A stretch of DNA of 13,358 bases, taken from the NCBI GenBank assembly GCA_946886975.1, contig CAMPJV010000032.1, forward strand, positions 1 to 13,358, in the 5' to 3' direction. Under the pieces are notes generated by a model. The model searched no databases, was not told where the DNA came from, and worked only from the letters and a program-made list of their open reading frames with translations. Origin of the DNA: an uncultured Taibaiella sp. (GTDB taxonomy: Bacteria > Bacteroidota > Bacteroidia > Chitinophagales > Chitinophagaceae). Shown in pieces: positions 1 to 7,187 of the stretch. Each line of letters opens with the position of its first letter. The first letter of the stretch is position 1. The translations under genes were made by a program, and so were the position numbers.

Positions 1-1
1 C

Positions 2-121
2 TTCAGTACCCGCACGTTTGCTTCAAAATACGATGTTCCTATCGACGAAATAACCATCGATTCCCTGAAAGTCAACCCTATTTCTAAAGCGTTGGAAATA
101 CGAGGCAGGGCCCACCGTTAG
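2..121 (+). CDS. C-terminal end of an unrecognised protein (partial)
   Basis: One plus-strand frame stays open from the window edge to a TAG at 119-121, giving 39 residues that end in EIRGRAHR. The other two plus frames hit stops early (a TAA at 88-90 and another near 49-51). A strong intrinsic terminator begins 22 bases after the stop, which fits a real gene end. The visible residues (around YDVPIDEITIDSLKVNP) show no motif I recognise, so no function is offered. Only the tail is present. The open frame is short enough to arise by chance, and the terminator is the main support. Confidence 0.5.
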   Translation, partial: FSTRTFASKYDVPIDEITIDSLKVNPISKALEIRGRAHR

Positions 122-142
122 ATCAGACTTCATTTATTTTAG

Positions 143-173
143 TGCCTTAATGTTAGTTCATTAAGGCATTTTT
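143..173 (+). terminator. Intrinsic terminator after the upstream gene
   Basis: A perfect 10-bp stem, TGCCTTAATG paired with CATTAAGGCA, encloses a 6-base loop and is followed directly by TTTTT. It sits 22 bases after the TAG at 119-121 and 110 bases before dnaK, so it separates dnaK transcription from the preceding gene. Confidence 0.85.
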
Positions 174-232
174 GTTTCATGGGTGGCAGACTGGCTGACA
201 ATATTGCGGTAATCGGGCAAATGGCATGTTCA

Positions 233-264
233 TTGACAATATAAGTTCGAAACTGGACTATAAT
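233..264 (+). promoter_or_regulatory. Candidate dnaK promoter
   Basis: TTGACA at 233-238 and TATAAT at 259-264 lie 20 bases apart, ending 19 bases before the dnaK ATG. The spacing is long for a housekeeping sigma-70 promoter, and the downstream box does not match the Bacteroidota TAnnTTTG consensus, so this is tentative. I saw no CIRCE-type inverted repeat upstream of dnaK. Confidence 0.3.
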
Positions 265-283
265 AAAATAAATCAAGATACTT

Positions 284-2179
284 ATGGCAAAAATAATTGG
301 CATTGACTTAGGAACTACTAACTCCTGCGTGGCTGTGATGGAAGGGAACGAGCCGGTAGTGATAGCAAATGATGAGGGACGTCGCACCACGCCGTCTATC
401 GTAGCTTTCTTGAAGAATGGAGAGCGTAAAGTTGGGGACCCTGCTAAGCGCCAGGCTATAACCAATCCGGCAAACACGATCATGTCCATTAAGCGCTATA
501 TGGGAAGGCGTTTTGATGAGGTTACGGGCGAAATGACTCACAATTCCTATAAGATTCTCAAGGGTGATAACAATACCCCGAGGGTGGATATAGATGGACG
601 GATGTACACGCCTCAGGAGATCTCCGCCATGATCCTTCAAAAAATGAAAAAGACGGCCGAAGACTTCCTTGGTTATGAAGTGAAGGAGGCTGTTATAACC
701 GTTCCTGCCTATTTTAATGATGCCCAGCGCCAGGCTACTAAGGAAGCTGGTGAAATTGCTGGCCTCAACGTTCGCAGGATAATAAATGAGCCTACAGCCG
801 CTGCTCTGGCCTATGGCTTTGACAAGCAGCACACAGACAGCAAGATAGCTGTATTTGATCTTGGAGGGGGCACCTTTGATATTTCTATCCTGGAACTCGG
901 CGATGGCGTCTTTGAGGTTAAGTCAACAAATGGTGACACTCACCTTGGAGGTGACGACTTTGACAAGATAATCATGGATTGGCTTGCGGATGAGTTTAAG
1001 AAGGATGAAGCTGTAGATCTACATAAGGATCCAATGGCCTGGCAACGTCTGAAGGAAGCGGCTGAAAAAGCTAAGATCGAGCTTTCTTCCTCCCAGGAGA
1101 CTGAGATCAACCTGCCTTATATTACGGCCGTAGACGGAGTGCCAAAGCACCTCGTGCGCAAGCTGAGCCGGGCGAAATTCGAGCAACTTGCAGATAAGCT
1201 CGTTGAACGTACGCTGGAACCATGTCGCAGGGCACTGAAAGATGCCGGGCTCTCCACAAATGACATCGATGAGGTAATACTTGTCGGAGGATCTACGCGT
1301 ATTCCTAAGATTCAGGAGGTGGTAGAGAAGTTCTTTGGAAAGAAGCCCAATAAGGGTGTGAACCCGGATGAAGTGGTAGCGATCGGAGCAGCTATACAGG
1401 GCGGAGTTCTGACCGGTGATGTAAAGGATGTCCTTCTGTTAGACGTAACGCCGCTTTCTTTGGGTATTGAAACGATGGGCGGTGTAATGACCAAACTGAT
1501 CGAATCTAATACTACCATTCCAACTAAGAAAAGCGAAGTATTCTCCACAGCGAGCGACAACCAGCCAAGTGTTGAAATAAACGTGCTGCAGGGCGAGCGT
1601 CCAATGGCTAAGGATAACAAGTCCCTGGGGCGGTTCATTCTGGATGGTATCCCTCCGGCCCCACGTGGTGTTCCACAGGTAGAAGTCATCTTTGACATTG
1701 ATGCAAACGGTATACTGCATGTGACAGCGAAGGATAAAGGCACAGGAAAGCAACAGAATATCAGGATAGAGGCGGGAAGCGGACTGAGCAAAGATGAGAT
1801 CGAGAAAATGAAGAATGAGGCGAAGGCAAACGAAGAAGCCGATAAGCAGGTTAGGGAACGTGTCGAAAAGATGAACATGGCGGACGGCCTCATCTTCAAT
1901 TCTGAAAAGCAGTTAAAGGAATATGGTGATAAAATTCCGGCAGATGAAAGAACTAAGGTCGAAGATGCAGTCGGCAAGCTTAAAGAGGCTCATAAATCTG
2001 AAGACCTTGCTGCCATTGACAAGGCTATGGAAGATTTGAATGCTGCATGGCAGACAGCAAGTCAACACATATATAATGCCCAACAGCAGCAGCAATCCGG
2101 AGATAATGGTGCACCTCAGGAGCCTTCAGGAGGTAACGACGGAAATGTGGCCGATGCTGAATATGAAGAGGTGAAATAG
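284..2179 (+). CDS. dnaK: Molecular chaperone DnaK (Hsp70)
   Basis: Cytosolic ATP-dependent Hsp70 that binds exposed hydrophobic segments of unfolded proteins and cycles with DnaJ and GrpE. The 631-residue product is full length for the family. The nucleotide-binding domain shows the phosphate-1 loop GIDLGTTNS (6-14), the conserved Lys70, [11 protein letters not shown] (136-146), [10 protein letters not shown] (169-178), the second phosphate loop DLGGGTFD (192-199) and the adenosine motif [11 protein letters not shown] (331-341). The hydrophobic linker DVLLLDVTP (382-390) leads to the substrate-binding domain, then a helical lid rich in Lys and Glu. The C-terminal tail has a Gln run and ends in EYEEVK, the EEVK/EEVD-like tail of bacterial DnaK. 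The start ATG follows an A-rich leader without a clear Shine-Dalgarno site, as is common in Bacteroidota. No grpE or dnaJ is adjacent. Terminators on both sides make it look monocistronic. Confidence 0.99.
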   Translation: MAKIIGIDLGTTNSCVAVMEGNEPVVIANDEGRRTTPSIVAFLKNGERKVGDPAKRQAITNPANTIMSIKRYMGRRFDEVTGEMTHNSYKILKGDNNTPRVDIDGRMYTPQEISAMILQKMKKTAEDFLGYEVKEAVITVPAYFNDAQRQATKEAGEIAGLNVRRIINEPTAAALAYGFDKQHTDSKIAVFDLGGGTFDISILELGDGVFEVKSTNGDTHLGGDDFDKIIMDWLADEFKKDEAVDLHKDPMAWQRLKEAAEKAKIELSSSQETEINLPYITAVDGVPKHLVRKLSRAKFEQLADKLVERTLEPCRRALKDAGLSTNDIDEVILVGGSTRIPKIQEVVEKFFGKKPNKGVNPDEVVAIGAAIQGGVLTGDVKDVLLLDVTPLSLGIETMGGVMTKLIESNTTIPTKKSEVFSTASDNQPSVEINVLQGERPMAKDNKSLGRFILDGIPPAPRGVPQVEVIFDIDANGILHVTAKDKGTGKQQNIRIEAGSGLSKDEIEKMKNEAKANEEADKQVRERVEKMNMADGLIFNSEKQLKEYGDKIPADERTKVEDAVGKLKEAHKSEDLAAIDKAMEDLNAAWQTASQHIYNAQQQQQSGDNGAPQEPSGGNDGNVADAEYEEVK

Positions 2180-2200
2180 GCTTTCAACACTCATAAAAAG

Positions 2201-2233
2201 AAAAGGAGACCGGAAAATCGGTCTCTTTTTTTT
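2201..2233 (+). terminator. Intrinsic terminator after dnaK
   Basis: GGAGACCG (2205-2212) pairs with CGGTCTCT (2219-2226) with one G-T pair. The stem extends through AAAA/TTTT on the outside, has a 6-base loop and runs into a tract of eight T. It begins 22 bases after the dnaK stop. Confidence 0.88.
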
Positions 2234-2314
2234 GTTAAAAGGACAAGTCGTGCCACCTGTCTCGTGTTCGTGGAACAATTTTTCAGCATTTAGAGGAACG
2301 AAAAAAGGATAGTT

Positions 2315-2494
2315 ATGAAAGGCTCAAGAGGACGTGAAACCGCCCAGAACAAGCAAGGACCAGTTAATACTCCCCGACCTGAAATCCGGGATAATTTGGA
2401 CAGTAGAGAACGGAAGGATGCCAGTTATAAAGAAAGGACAAACAAGTCCGGGCGTAAACCAAACAGCCGTGATAAAGACAAACATGGAGCTTAG
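2315..2494 (+). CDS. Small highly charged basic protein (59 aa)
   Basis: The ATG at 2315 is preceded by an A-rich leader containing AAAAAAGGA about 5 bases upstream, a plausible ribosome site. The frame runs 59 codons to TAG at 2492-2494, and an intrinsic terminator starts immediately after the stop. The product starts MKGSRGRETAQNKQG and ends KDKHGA. It carries 17 Lys/Arg against 9 Asp/Glu and only one aromatic residue (Tyr). It has no hydrophobic core, signal peptide or membrane segment, so it is probably disordered. A nucleic-acid or ribosome-binding role would suit the charge but is not shown. I do not recognise the family. It sits alone between the dnaK terminator and its own, so it is likely a separate transcript. 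The alternative is a noncoding RNA from the same stretch. Confidence 0.55.
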   Translation: MKGSRGRETAQNKQGPVNTPRPEIRDNLDSRERKDASYKERTNKSGRKPNSRDKDKHGA

Positions 2495-2522
2495 AAAGAG
2501 GGGGCAGATGCCCTCTCTTTTT
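2495..2522 (+). terminator. Intrinsic terminator after the small ORF
   Basis: AAAGAGGGGGC (2495-2505) pairs with GCCCTCTCTTT (2510-2520) with one G-T pair. It has a 4-base loop and is followed by a short T run. It starts directly after the small ORF's stop. Its 3' end overlaps the stop codon of the convergent NlpC/P60 gene, so the same hairpin may serve both directions weakly. Confidence 0.75.
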
Positions 2523-3108
2523 ATCTTCTTTGAGGCTCATTTTGCTTGAATATGCGTATGATCTTCATAAACCGGCCTTTATAGTAGTCATTCAATGGAG
2601 TCACGGTGACGCCATTAGCCGAACCTGACGACGAATGAATAAATGCCAGGCTGTCGTCAGCGTTATGGATCACAATGCCTATATGTCCTACAGTGCGTAT
2701 CGTGTTGTTAGTTCCGGTGAACAAAATAAGGTCTCCCGCCTTTCCCTCTGCAACCGGAACTTCCTTTCCGACATCTGTGAAGTCTACAGAAGAACGCGGC
2801 ACCGCAATGTTAAAATGATCAAATACATAGTTGATAAATCCCGAGCAGTCAAACCCTTGTTCGGGACTGGAACATGCATAGGCATACGGGATGCCCTTCA
2901 ACGTCGTTGCAAAGTTTACCACCTCCATAGGCTCTACGGTTCCGGTGGAAATGTACGTGGCTGAAGAATCGTCGTAAACAAGTGTATCCGCGCTTACTTG
3001 CTGAGGCGCATGTTTATATACAGGTGGGGTAGAGTGTTTTTCATCCGCGCGACGACACCCGGCATTAACAACCAAAAGAAAGAATGTCACAGCGGTTAGA
3101 ACTCTCAT
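2521..3108 (-). CDS. NlpC/P60-family cell-wall peptidase, lipoprotein
   Basis: Predicted envelope cysteine peptidase of the NlpC/P60 family, members of which cut peptide stems of peptidoglycan, usually at gamma-D-Glu-diaminopimelate bonds. With the start at 3108 (195 aa) the product opens with MRVLTAVTFFLLVVNAGC, a lipoprotein signal with Cys18. The -3 residue is Asn, atypical for a lipobox, so ordinary signal cleavage or membrane anchoring is also possible. The catalytic domain covers about residues 65-190. It shows the nucleophile in GFDCSGF (Cys88), the second catalytic position in GHIGIVI (His142) and the third in FIHSSSG (His158), the usual Cys-His-His order. An in-frame ATG at 3171 would add 21 residues before the signal peptide and is less likely. 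It diverges from the small lipoprotein gene at 3227 across a 118-base gap. Confidence 0.9.
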   Translation of the reverse strand: MRVLTAVTFFLLVVNAGCRRADEKHSTPPVYKHAPQQVSADTLVYDDSSATYISTGTVEPMEVVNFATTLKGIPYAYACSSPEQGFDCSGFINYVFDHFNIAVPRSSVDFTDVGKEVPVAEGKAGDLILFTGTNNTIRTVGHIGIVIHNADDSLAFIHSSSGSANGVTVTPLNDYYKGRFMKIIRIFKQNEPQRR

Positions 3109-3226
3109 ACGTGAGCTATGCAAAACATTCACCACGGGAGAAAAAGCAATGTTAATGTCAATATCAGGCATTCTAATGCATCTGCCGGCGCATCAGATCT
3201 TCTGATTTTTCATTAGCTTTACTTTG

Positions 3227-3640
3227 ATGAGAGGTTATCTTATAGCTGCACTGTTCCTTCTGGCCGTCTCTTCCTGCAAAAAGGATGAAACTTTCACAAA
3301 ACAGGAGACGTACAAAGAAATTGTCTATCGGATAGAGAGCAAAGGCTCGAATTTGTCAATCGCATTTATGCGTTCTGTCTACTCTGAGACTGTGAAGGGG
3401 AATATCCAGACGGATTCAATTTTGGTGGCACCAGATCTTTATAACATTCCAGCCACAGTCTTAACAGGGGTCCCCGTGGTGCTTTTCGCCGAAAGTCTGA
3501 CCGGGCCGGATTTCCACTTGCAGATCGTAGATGACAAAGGCACCGTGCTAGCTGAGACCGAAGAAATAACTTTCTACCCCGCCAACACTTTCCATCCTGA
3601 TCAGTGGATATCCAAGTTGACGATCACTCTTGAAGGCTAG
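3227..3640 (+). CDS. Small lipoprotein of unknown function
   Basis: The ATG at 3227 gives 137 residues. A TTG directly before it could extend the frame by one codon but is not needed. The N-terminus MRGYLIAALFLLAVSSC is a clear lipoprotein signal with lipobox VSSC (Cys17), followed by KKDE, typical of Bacteroidota lipoproteins. The mature part is about 120 residues with alternating short hydrophobic strands (for example VVLFAESL, FHLQIVDD, KLTITLEG), suggesting a single beta-sandwich domain. That fold is inferred from pattern only, and no catalytic motif is visible. It has no strand-mate nearby. The convergent gene at 3702 lies 61 bases away. Confidence 0.75.
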   Translation: MRGYLIAALFLLAVSSCKKDETFTKQETYKEIVYRIESKGSNLSIAFMRSVYSETVKGNIQTDSILVAPDLYNIPATVLTGVPVVLFAESLTGPDFHLQIVDDKGTVLAETEEITFYPANTFHPDQWISKLTITLEG

Positions 3641-3649
3641 ACTGACTGA

Positions 3650-3678
3650 TAGCTGGCGCTTGGCATTTAGCGTAGCTA
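3650..3678. other. Imperfect hairpin between convergent genes
   Basis: TAGCT and CGCT (3650-3660, split by GG) pair with AGCG and AGCTA (3669-3678, split by T) around an 8-base loop. There is no T run on either side, so it is not a standard intrinsic terminator. It is the only structure I see in the 61 bases between two converging genes and may help end transcription. Confidence 0.3.
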
Positions 3679-3701
3679 GGTCTGTAAGGACAACCCCAAG
3701 A

Positions 3702-5375
3702 TTATCTGGTACAAAGGAGTTTCACCCTTTCGGTTTGCTTATCGTTCGAAACTTCAAGAATATATAGTCCTCCCTGCAGCTCCGTGTTTAAGGTTAATTC
3801 AACGTGCTCGCCAGTAGTTATGTTCCTGGTCCATTCGGCGCACCTGACACCCGTAATACTATAGAGCGCGATCCTTGTCTCACCAATTGCTCCACCTGAG
3901 GTAATAGTGATTTGCTCATGGAAAGGATTAAGCGCCCTAATATTCTGGATGTGCTTCGTCGCTGTTTCAATACCGAGGTTCGTATTCATAAAGCAATTGT
4001 AGCTAAGTGGATTAGTTTCTATGGGATTGCCTGGTATAAGGCCGTGACCTGACAAGCCACTATATCCAATATCATAGTGCGTACATCTGAATACCAGGTT
4101 TTGAACGGCGGGACTACCTTGGCTTATCGCACCATTACTGTTTACGGGATTCGTATACTCCCACACAATGTTTTCTGCACTGTCTATCTCGAAGAACTTG
4201 CCAGCAGGCCCATCGCAAATTAGTGTATTGCCATTTGCCAGCCTCTGAGCTCCGGAAATGTTCATGGCATAGAAATCGGCTGGATTGGGAGCCACGTATT
4301 TCCAGATGGCACTGTCCGGCTGATAGGATTGTCCGATTGCCAAGTTGTAGCCTCCGGTTGAAGTAACAGGCGGTGCAATGATCTCTACTGATGAGTAATT
4401 ACCGCCTGGCCTTCCCATCCCGTTGTTGAATATCATGATTTTGCCGCTATGAGGCAAACCGTTTGGGATCCAGTGCGCATTATGTTGTCCGTATAGCTTT
4501 TGGTCTGATGCGCTGCCACTATTATATGCTATGGGGTTGCCCCATCGGTAGATAAGGTCACCGCCTTTATTTTGAGCGCCTCCGCTATGAGATGACGCTT
4601 CCGCAGTAGTTGTACTGTGATCAACTACCCATATCTCATTTGTATTATGCAGGCTTACAATGATCTGGTCCAGATCGGAATTATAGGCTATGGAGTTCAT
4701 GTGCAGCCAGTCACTTCCTGTAGGTTGCCCGGGGGCATAGTTAAGATTTATGAGCTCAGGGTGTTGACTTACAACTCCGTAGTTGGCTTTTGCGTTGTCG
4801 AATTCCTGGATCAGGTGGTCCCATGCGCGCCATTCCCAAATGATATTGGCAGCATTTGTCCCCACTGGTTCCAACTCGACGACCTTTTCTGACCAGAGCG
4901 TCGTGCCCAGCTTTGCGGGGTTACGACCGGCAGCTAAGGCTTCGGCATTGGTTTTCAGCTCCCACACTATCGCCAGTATATTCCCATTAGGTAACGGACA
5001 TACATCATGGTGCTGGCACTCGCTATTGCTGCTAATGGTATAGGTCCACATCACGTTGCCATTCCAGTCAATCTTTTCAATGACGCCGCCACTGCCGCCG
5101 GATGTAAATACATTGTTTGTGGTGCTGCCTGTCCGTAGCAGGGTCCCATCTGGCAGCAGGTAAGCTGATAAGCCGGGGCGATGCGAATTTGGCCAGCTGT
5201 GCACGAGCTTTCCGCATTTATCTACCAGGTAGGTTGTAGTAGAGCCTGTAGGAGCAAACAGGATATATCCGTCACGCGAGGCGCTGGTCCTGGTAAACAA
5301 TCCTACTGTCTGTTGTGCATAAACCCCCAGGCTCAGTAAACAGAGCAAGTTGAGGAAAACTACTCGTCGGTGCAT
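3702..5375 (-). CDS. Arylsulfotransferase (ASST)-like protein with T9SS type A sorting domain
   Basis: Secreted protein of 557 residues. It has a signal peptide (residues 1-20, ending VYA-QQ), an ASST-type beta-propeller body (about 30-445) and a C-terminal type A sorting domain (about 480-557, NPFHEQITI, LYSITG, GLYILEV, RVKLL). It should therefore leave through T9SS, to the surface or medium. Classical ASST moves sulfate between phenolic compounds through a transient sulfo-histidine. Family landmarks visible are HHDVCPLPNGNILAI (122-136), DWLHMNSIAY (222-231), QHNAHWIPNG (297-306) and IFNNGMGRPGG. His298 is the best match to the catalytic His. The Arg expected downstream of DWLH appears to be His243. 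The start is the first ATG after an in-frame TAA just upstream. The 138 bases to the upstream SUKH gene hold no clear promoter, so co-transcription is possible. The substrate is unknown, and a non-catalytic propeller is possible. Confidence 0.85.
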   Translation of the reverse strand: MHRRVVFLNLLCLLSLGVYAQQTVGLFTRTSASRDGYILFAPTGSTTTYLVDKCGKLVHSWPNSHRPGLSAYLLPDGTLLRTGSTTNNVFTSGGSGGVIEKIDWNGNVMWTYTISSNSECQHHDVCPLPNGNILAIVWELKTNAEALAAGRNPAKLGTTLWSEKVVELEPVGTNAANIIWEWRAWDHLIQEFDNAKANYGVVSQHPELINLNYAPGQPTGSDWLHMNSIAYNSDLDQIIVSLHNTNEIWVVDHSTTTAEASSHSGGAQNKGGDLIYRWGNPIAYNSGSASDQKLYGQHNAHWIPNGLPHSGKIMIFNNGMGRPGGNYSSVEIIAPPVTSTGGYNLAIGQSYQPDSAIWKYVAPNPADFYAMNISGAQRLANGNTLICDGPAGKFFEIDSAENIVWEYTNPVNSNGAISQGSPAVQNLVFRCTHYDIGYSGLSGHGLIPGNPIETNPLSYNCFMNTNLGIETATKHIQNIRALNPFHEQITITSGGAIGETRIALYSITGVRCAEWTRNITTGEHVELTLNTELQGGLYILEVSNDKQTERVKLLCTR

Positions 5376-5513
5376 TGGATGATATTAGCGTTTCAGGCAA
5401 TCTCCTGTCCAATCCCTGTTCACTGCCTTCTTCTATGACTATTATTTTGGGAATAGGTTTAACCAGTGCTTTAAGAACAGCTTTATCCGGTGGCCGTTTA
5501 TTCCCGCACACCT

Positions 5514-6041
5514 CTATGCTACCTCTCTTTCCAGTTTCTCTAATTCGGTTCTCCAGAAGGTGTTCTCCTCCAGCCCGGCCGCATCGGCCCTTTGCATCCG
5601 CTCCTCCAGTGAGCGCAGATTAGCCATTGTCACTGGTGATTCTTTCCTTACTGCTACCTGGTACAGTGCTAGCGCATGACTGAATCGTACAAGTGAGCTG
5701 TTGATAAGTACAGCCTCAAACCCATTGTCATGATCAATATACACGATACTGCCACTCTTTGTGTCAATGCAGATCGGGTTACCCTCGCTCGTAGATCCGA
5801 TCACCAGGTACTCATCAAGGGCTGGGAAATCGTCCTTTGTATAAAGCTGCGAATGTGTAAAGAGCTTGTCGGAAAGGTCTGTAAAATCCAGGCCGGGCTC
5901 TGCCGCTTCAGGAAAGCCAACCTCCTGCAGAAAAGCTACGGTTTCTTCATCAGGCACATTTGAATGTGACTTACCGAAATGGACGCGGAATAGCGGTTCA
6001 TCAACTTTGTCCCAAAGCTGCTTTATCTCATCAAATGACAT
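5514..6041 (-). CDS. SUKH-superfamily (SUKH-4-like) immunity-type protein
   Basis: Cytosolic protein of 175 residues with no signal or membrane segment. The N-terminus (MSFDEIKQLWDKVDEP) and the core at about 78-125 (YLVIGSTSEGNPICID, then IVYIDHDN, FEAVLINSSLVRFSHALAL) fit the SUKH fold, closest in my judgement to SUKH-4. Members are known mostly as immunity proteins that neutralise nuclease or other toxins of polymorphic toxin and contact-dependent systems, with some general regulators of the SMI1/KNR4 type. A helical tail (134-175) rich in Glu, Arg and Leu follows the core. No toxin gene lies next to it. The flanking genes are the ASST-like and beta-lactamase genes on the same strand. A strong promoter-like box lies only 4 bases upstream of the ATG. 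The family call rests on pattern recognition and is fairly but not fully certain. Confidence 0.72.
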   Translation of the reverse strand: MSFDEIKQLWDKVDEPLFRVHFGKSHSNVPDEETVAFLQEVGFPEAAEPGLDFTDLSDKLFTHSQLYTKDDFPALDEYLVIGSTSEGNPICIDTKSGSIVYIDHDNGFEAVLINSSLVRFSHALALYQVAVRKESPVTMANLRSLEERMQRADAAGLEENTFWRTELEKLEREVA

Positions 6042-6045
6042 GGCT

Positions 6046-6074
6046 CAAAGTTACCAATACTTTAAACATGGCAA
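6046..6074 (-). promoter_or_regulatory. Bacteroidota-type promoter for the SUKH gene
   Basis: Reading on the minus strand, TAACTTTG (6053 to 6046) matches the TAnnTTTG -7 consensus exactly. A TTG at 6074-6072 lies 18 bases upstream and could serve as the -33 element. Only four bases separate the box from the start codon, so the predicted transcript would start about at the ATG. Confidence 0.5.
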
Positions 6075-6150
6075 TCCCGGATTACGCAAGGCGCTCAAAA
6101 GCGACGGGGCTCCTGCATCGGGTGTCAGCATAGTTATTGTAGCTTCTATA

Positions 6151-7086
6151 TTACTGCCCGTCTGCCGCATCGTCATATACAGCCTTGCTTATTCGAGCTA
6201 TGATAGCTTCGGAAGATGCGACGTCTCCGTTGTAGTCCGAAATGTAAACTGATAACGCTAAATGATGTCCACCAGGTAAAGTGATAATACCCACGTCATT
6301 GGTTCCCGCTGTCAGTCCCTCATCATTCGTGCCGCCGGTACCGGTCTTATGCGCCACTACTGTTCCCTCTGGCAGAAGCCCCTTAATCCTTTTCGCACCG
6401 CTGGGTGCATCCTCCATATACTTCAGTAGATAGGTCCTGTTTTGTTCACTCACCACTTTGCCTTCTTTGAACAGTTGTAACAGCCTTGTCATGGCCATTG
6501 GATAACACCAGTTTGCCTTGTAGCGGTTTTGGGTTCCCATTTCCTTCACGGTATTGACGATCGAAATGTCCTGTATGCCCTTCTCATGAATGAAATCATT
6601 CACCTTTCCCGGCCCCCCCACCAGTCTAAAAAGATTATCAGTAGTGATGTTGTCGCTGTACGACATCGAGTAGTATATCATGGAGTCCACACTTACCTTG
6701 ATATCACCTGAGTTGTGGGTCTCAACAAACTTCCCGTGCGTATAGGACTTAAATTCTTTTTCTGGTATCGTTACCTCCTGCTGCAATGAAAGTCTTCCCT
6801 CTTCCACCTCGTGCAATACATACAATGCCAGCGGAAATTTATATGTGCTGAACATCGGAAACTGCTGCTCCCCATTATAGCCGAAACTGTCCCCCGTATT
6901 CAGATCAGTCACTGCGACTCCAATCCGCCCCTGCACCGAACGTGCAATGCTATCAACCCTGGCAGATAATGCTTTATAGTCGTGAGCACGGTCGTTATTG
7001 GATGGTTCGCTCTTCTGTTCTCCGCAGCCCAGGATAAGCATAATCGATACGACTAGTACGGGCAATTGCAAAGCGCGCTTCATCAT
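6151..7086 (-). CDS. bla: Class A beta-lactamase-family lipoprotein, Omega-loop Glu replaced
   Basis: Serine beta-lactamase fold, 311 residues from the first of two tandem ATGs (7086). A GTG-initiated extension to 7155 would bury the signal. The signal MMKRALQLPVLVVSIMLILGC ends in a lipobox with Cys21, implying a membrane-anchored periplasmic enzyme. Motifs present are the nucleophile motif STYK (80-83, the Ser70-x-x-Lys73 of Ambler numbering), SDN (144-146, Ser130 loop) and KTGT (247-250, Lys234). The sequence resembles the A2 subclass common in Bacteroidota (PER, CfxA and CepA relatives). In the Omega loop those enzymes have a Glu-x-x-Met pattern. Here the aligned segment is NTVKEMGTQNRYKANW, which puts Val180 at the Glu166 position. 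Acylation residues are intact while the deacylation base looks lost, so it may hydrolyse slowly or act as a penicillin-binding protein. It is divergent from argS. Confidence 0.88.
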   Translation of the reverse strand: MMKRALQLPVLVVSIMLILGCGEQKSEPSNNDRAHDYKALSARVDSIARSVQGRIGVAVTDLNTGDSFGYNGEQQFPMFSTYKFPLALYVLHEVEEGRLSLQQEVTIPEKEFKSYTHGKFVETHNSGDIKVSVDSMIYYSMSYSDNITTDNLFRLVGGPGKVNDFIHEKGIQDISIVNTVKEMGTQNRYKANWCYPMAMTRLLQLFKEGKVVSEQNRTYLLKYMEDAPSGAKRIKGLLPEGTVVAHKTGTGGTNDEGLTAGTNDVGIITLPGGHHLALSVYISDYNGDVASSEAIIARISKAVYDDAADGQ

Positions 7087-7187
7087 ATAAAAGTAATTCG
7101 CCTTTTCCCGAAAGCAATGCCACGGAGTGCTTAGCGCGTCGTATAAAGGCGACACCTACTTAATACATAAGGAAAAATCGTATCGGG

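Noticed and set aside
1312..1977. A 221-codon minus-strand frame inside dnaK
   Set aside because: It lies entirely antisense to conserved DnaK coding sequence, and its Ser/Pro-rich translation has no family resemblance.
2334..2549. A 71-codon plus-strand frame overlapping the small ORF
   Set aside because: It reads through a strong terminator hairpin and into the antisense of the NlpC/P60 gene. The 2315-2494 frame has a better leader and stops exactly before the terminator.
3109..3171. Upstream ATG start for the NlpC/P60 gene
   Set aside because: It would place 21 residues before an otherwise well-formed lipoprotein signal peptide.
5272..5511. A 79-codon minus-strand frame between the SUKH and ASST-like genes
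   Set aside because: It needs a GTG start, overlaps the signal-peptide coding region of the ASST-like gene in another frame, and shows no recognisable motif. It may simply be the intergenic leader.
6090..6110. Possible terminator hairpin after the beta-lactamase gene (CGCT/AGCG arms)
   Set aside because: The stem is only about 4 bp, with no T run.
7087..7155. GTG start extending the beta-lactamase by 23 residues
   Set aside because: The extension would hide the lipoprotein signal, and two tandem ATGs sit exactly at the signal start.
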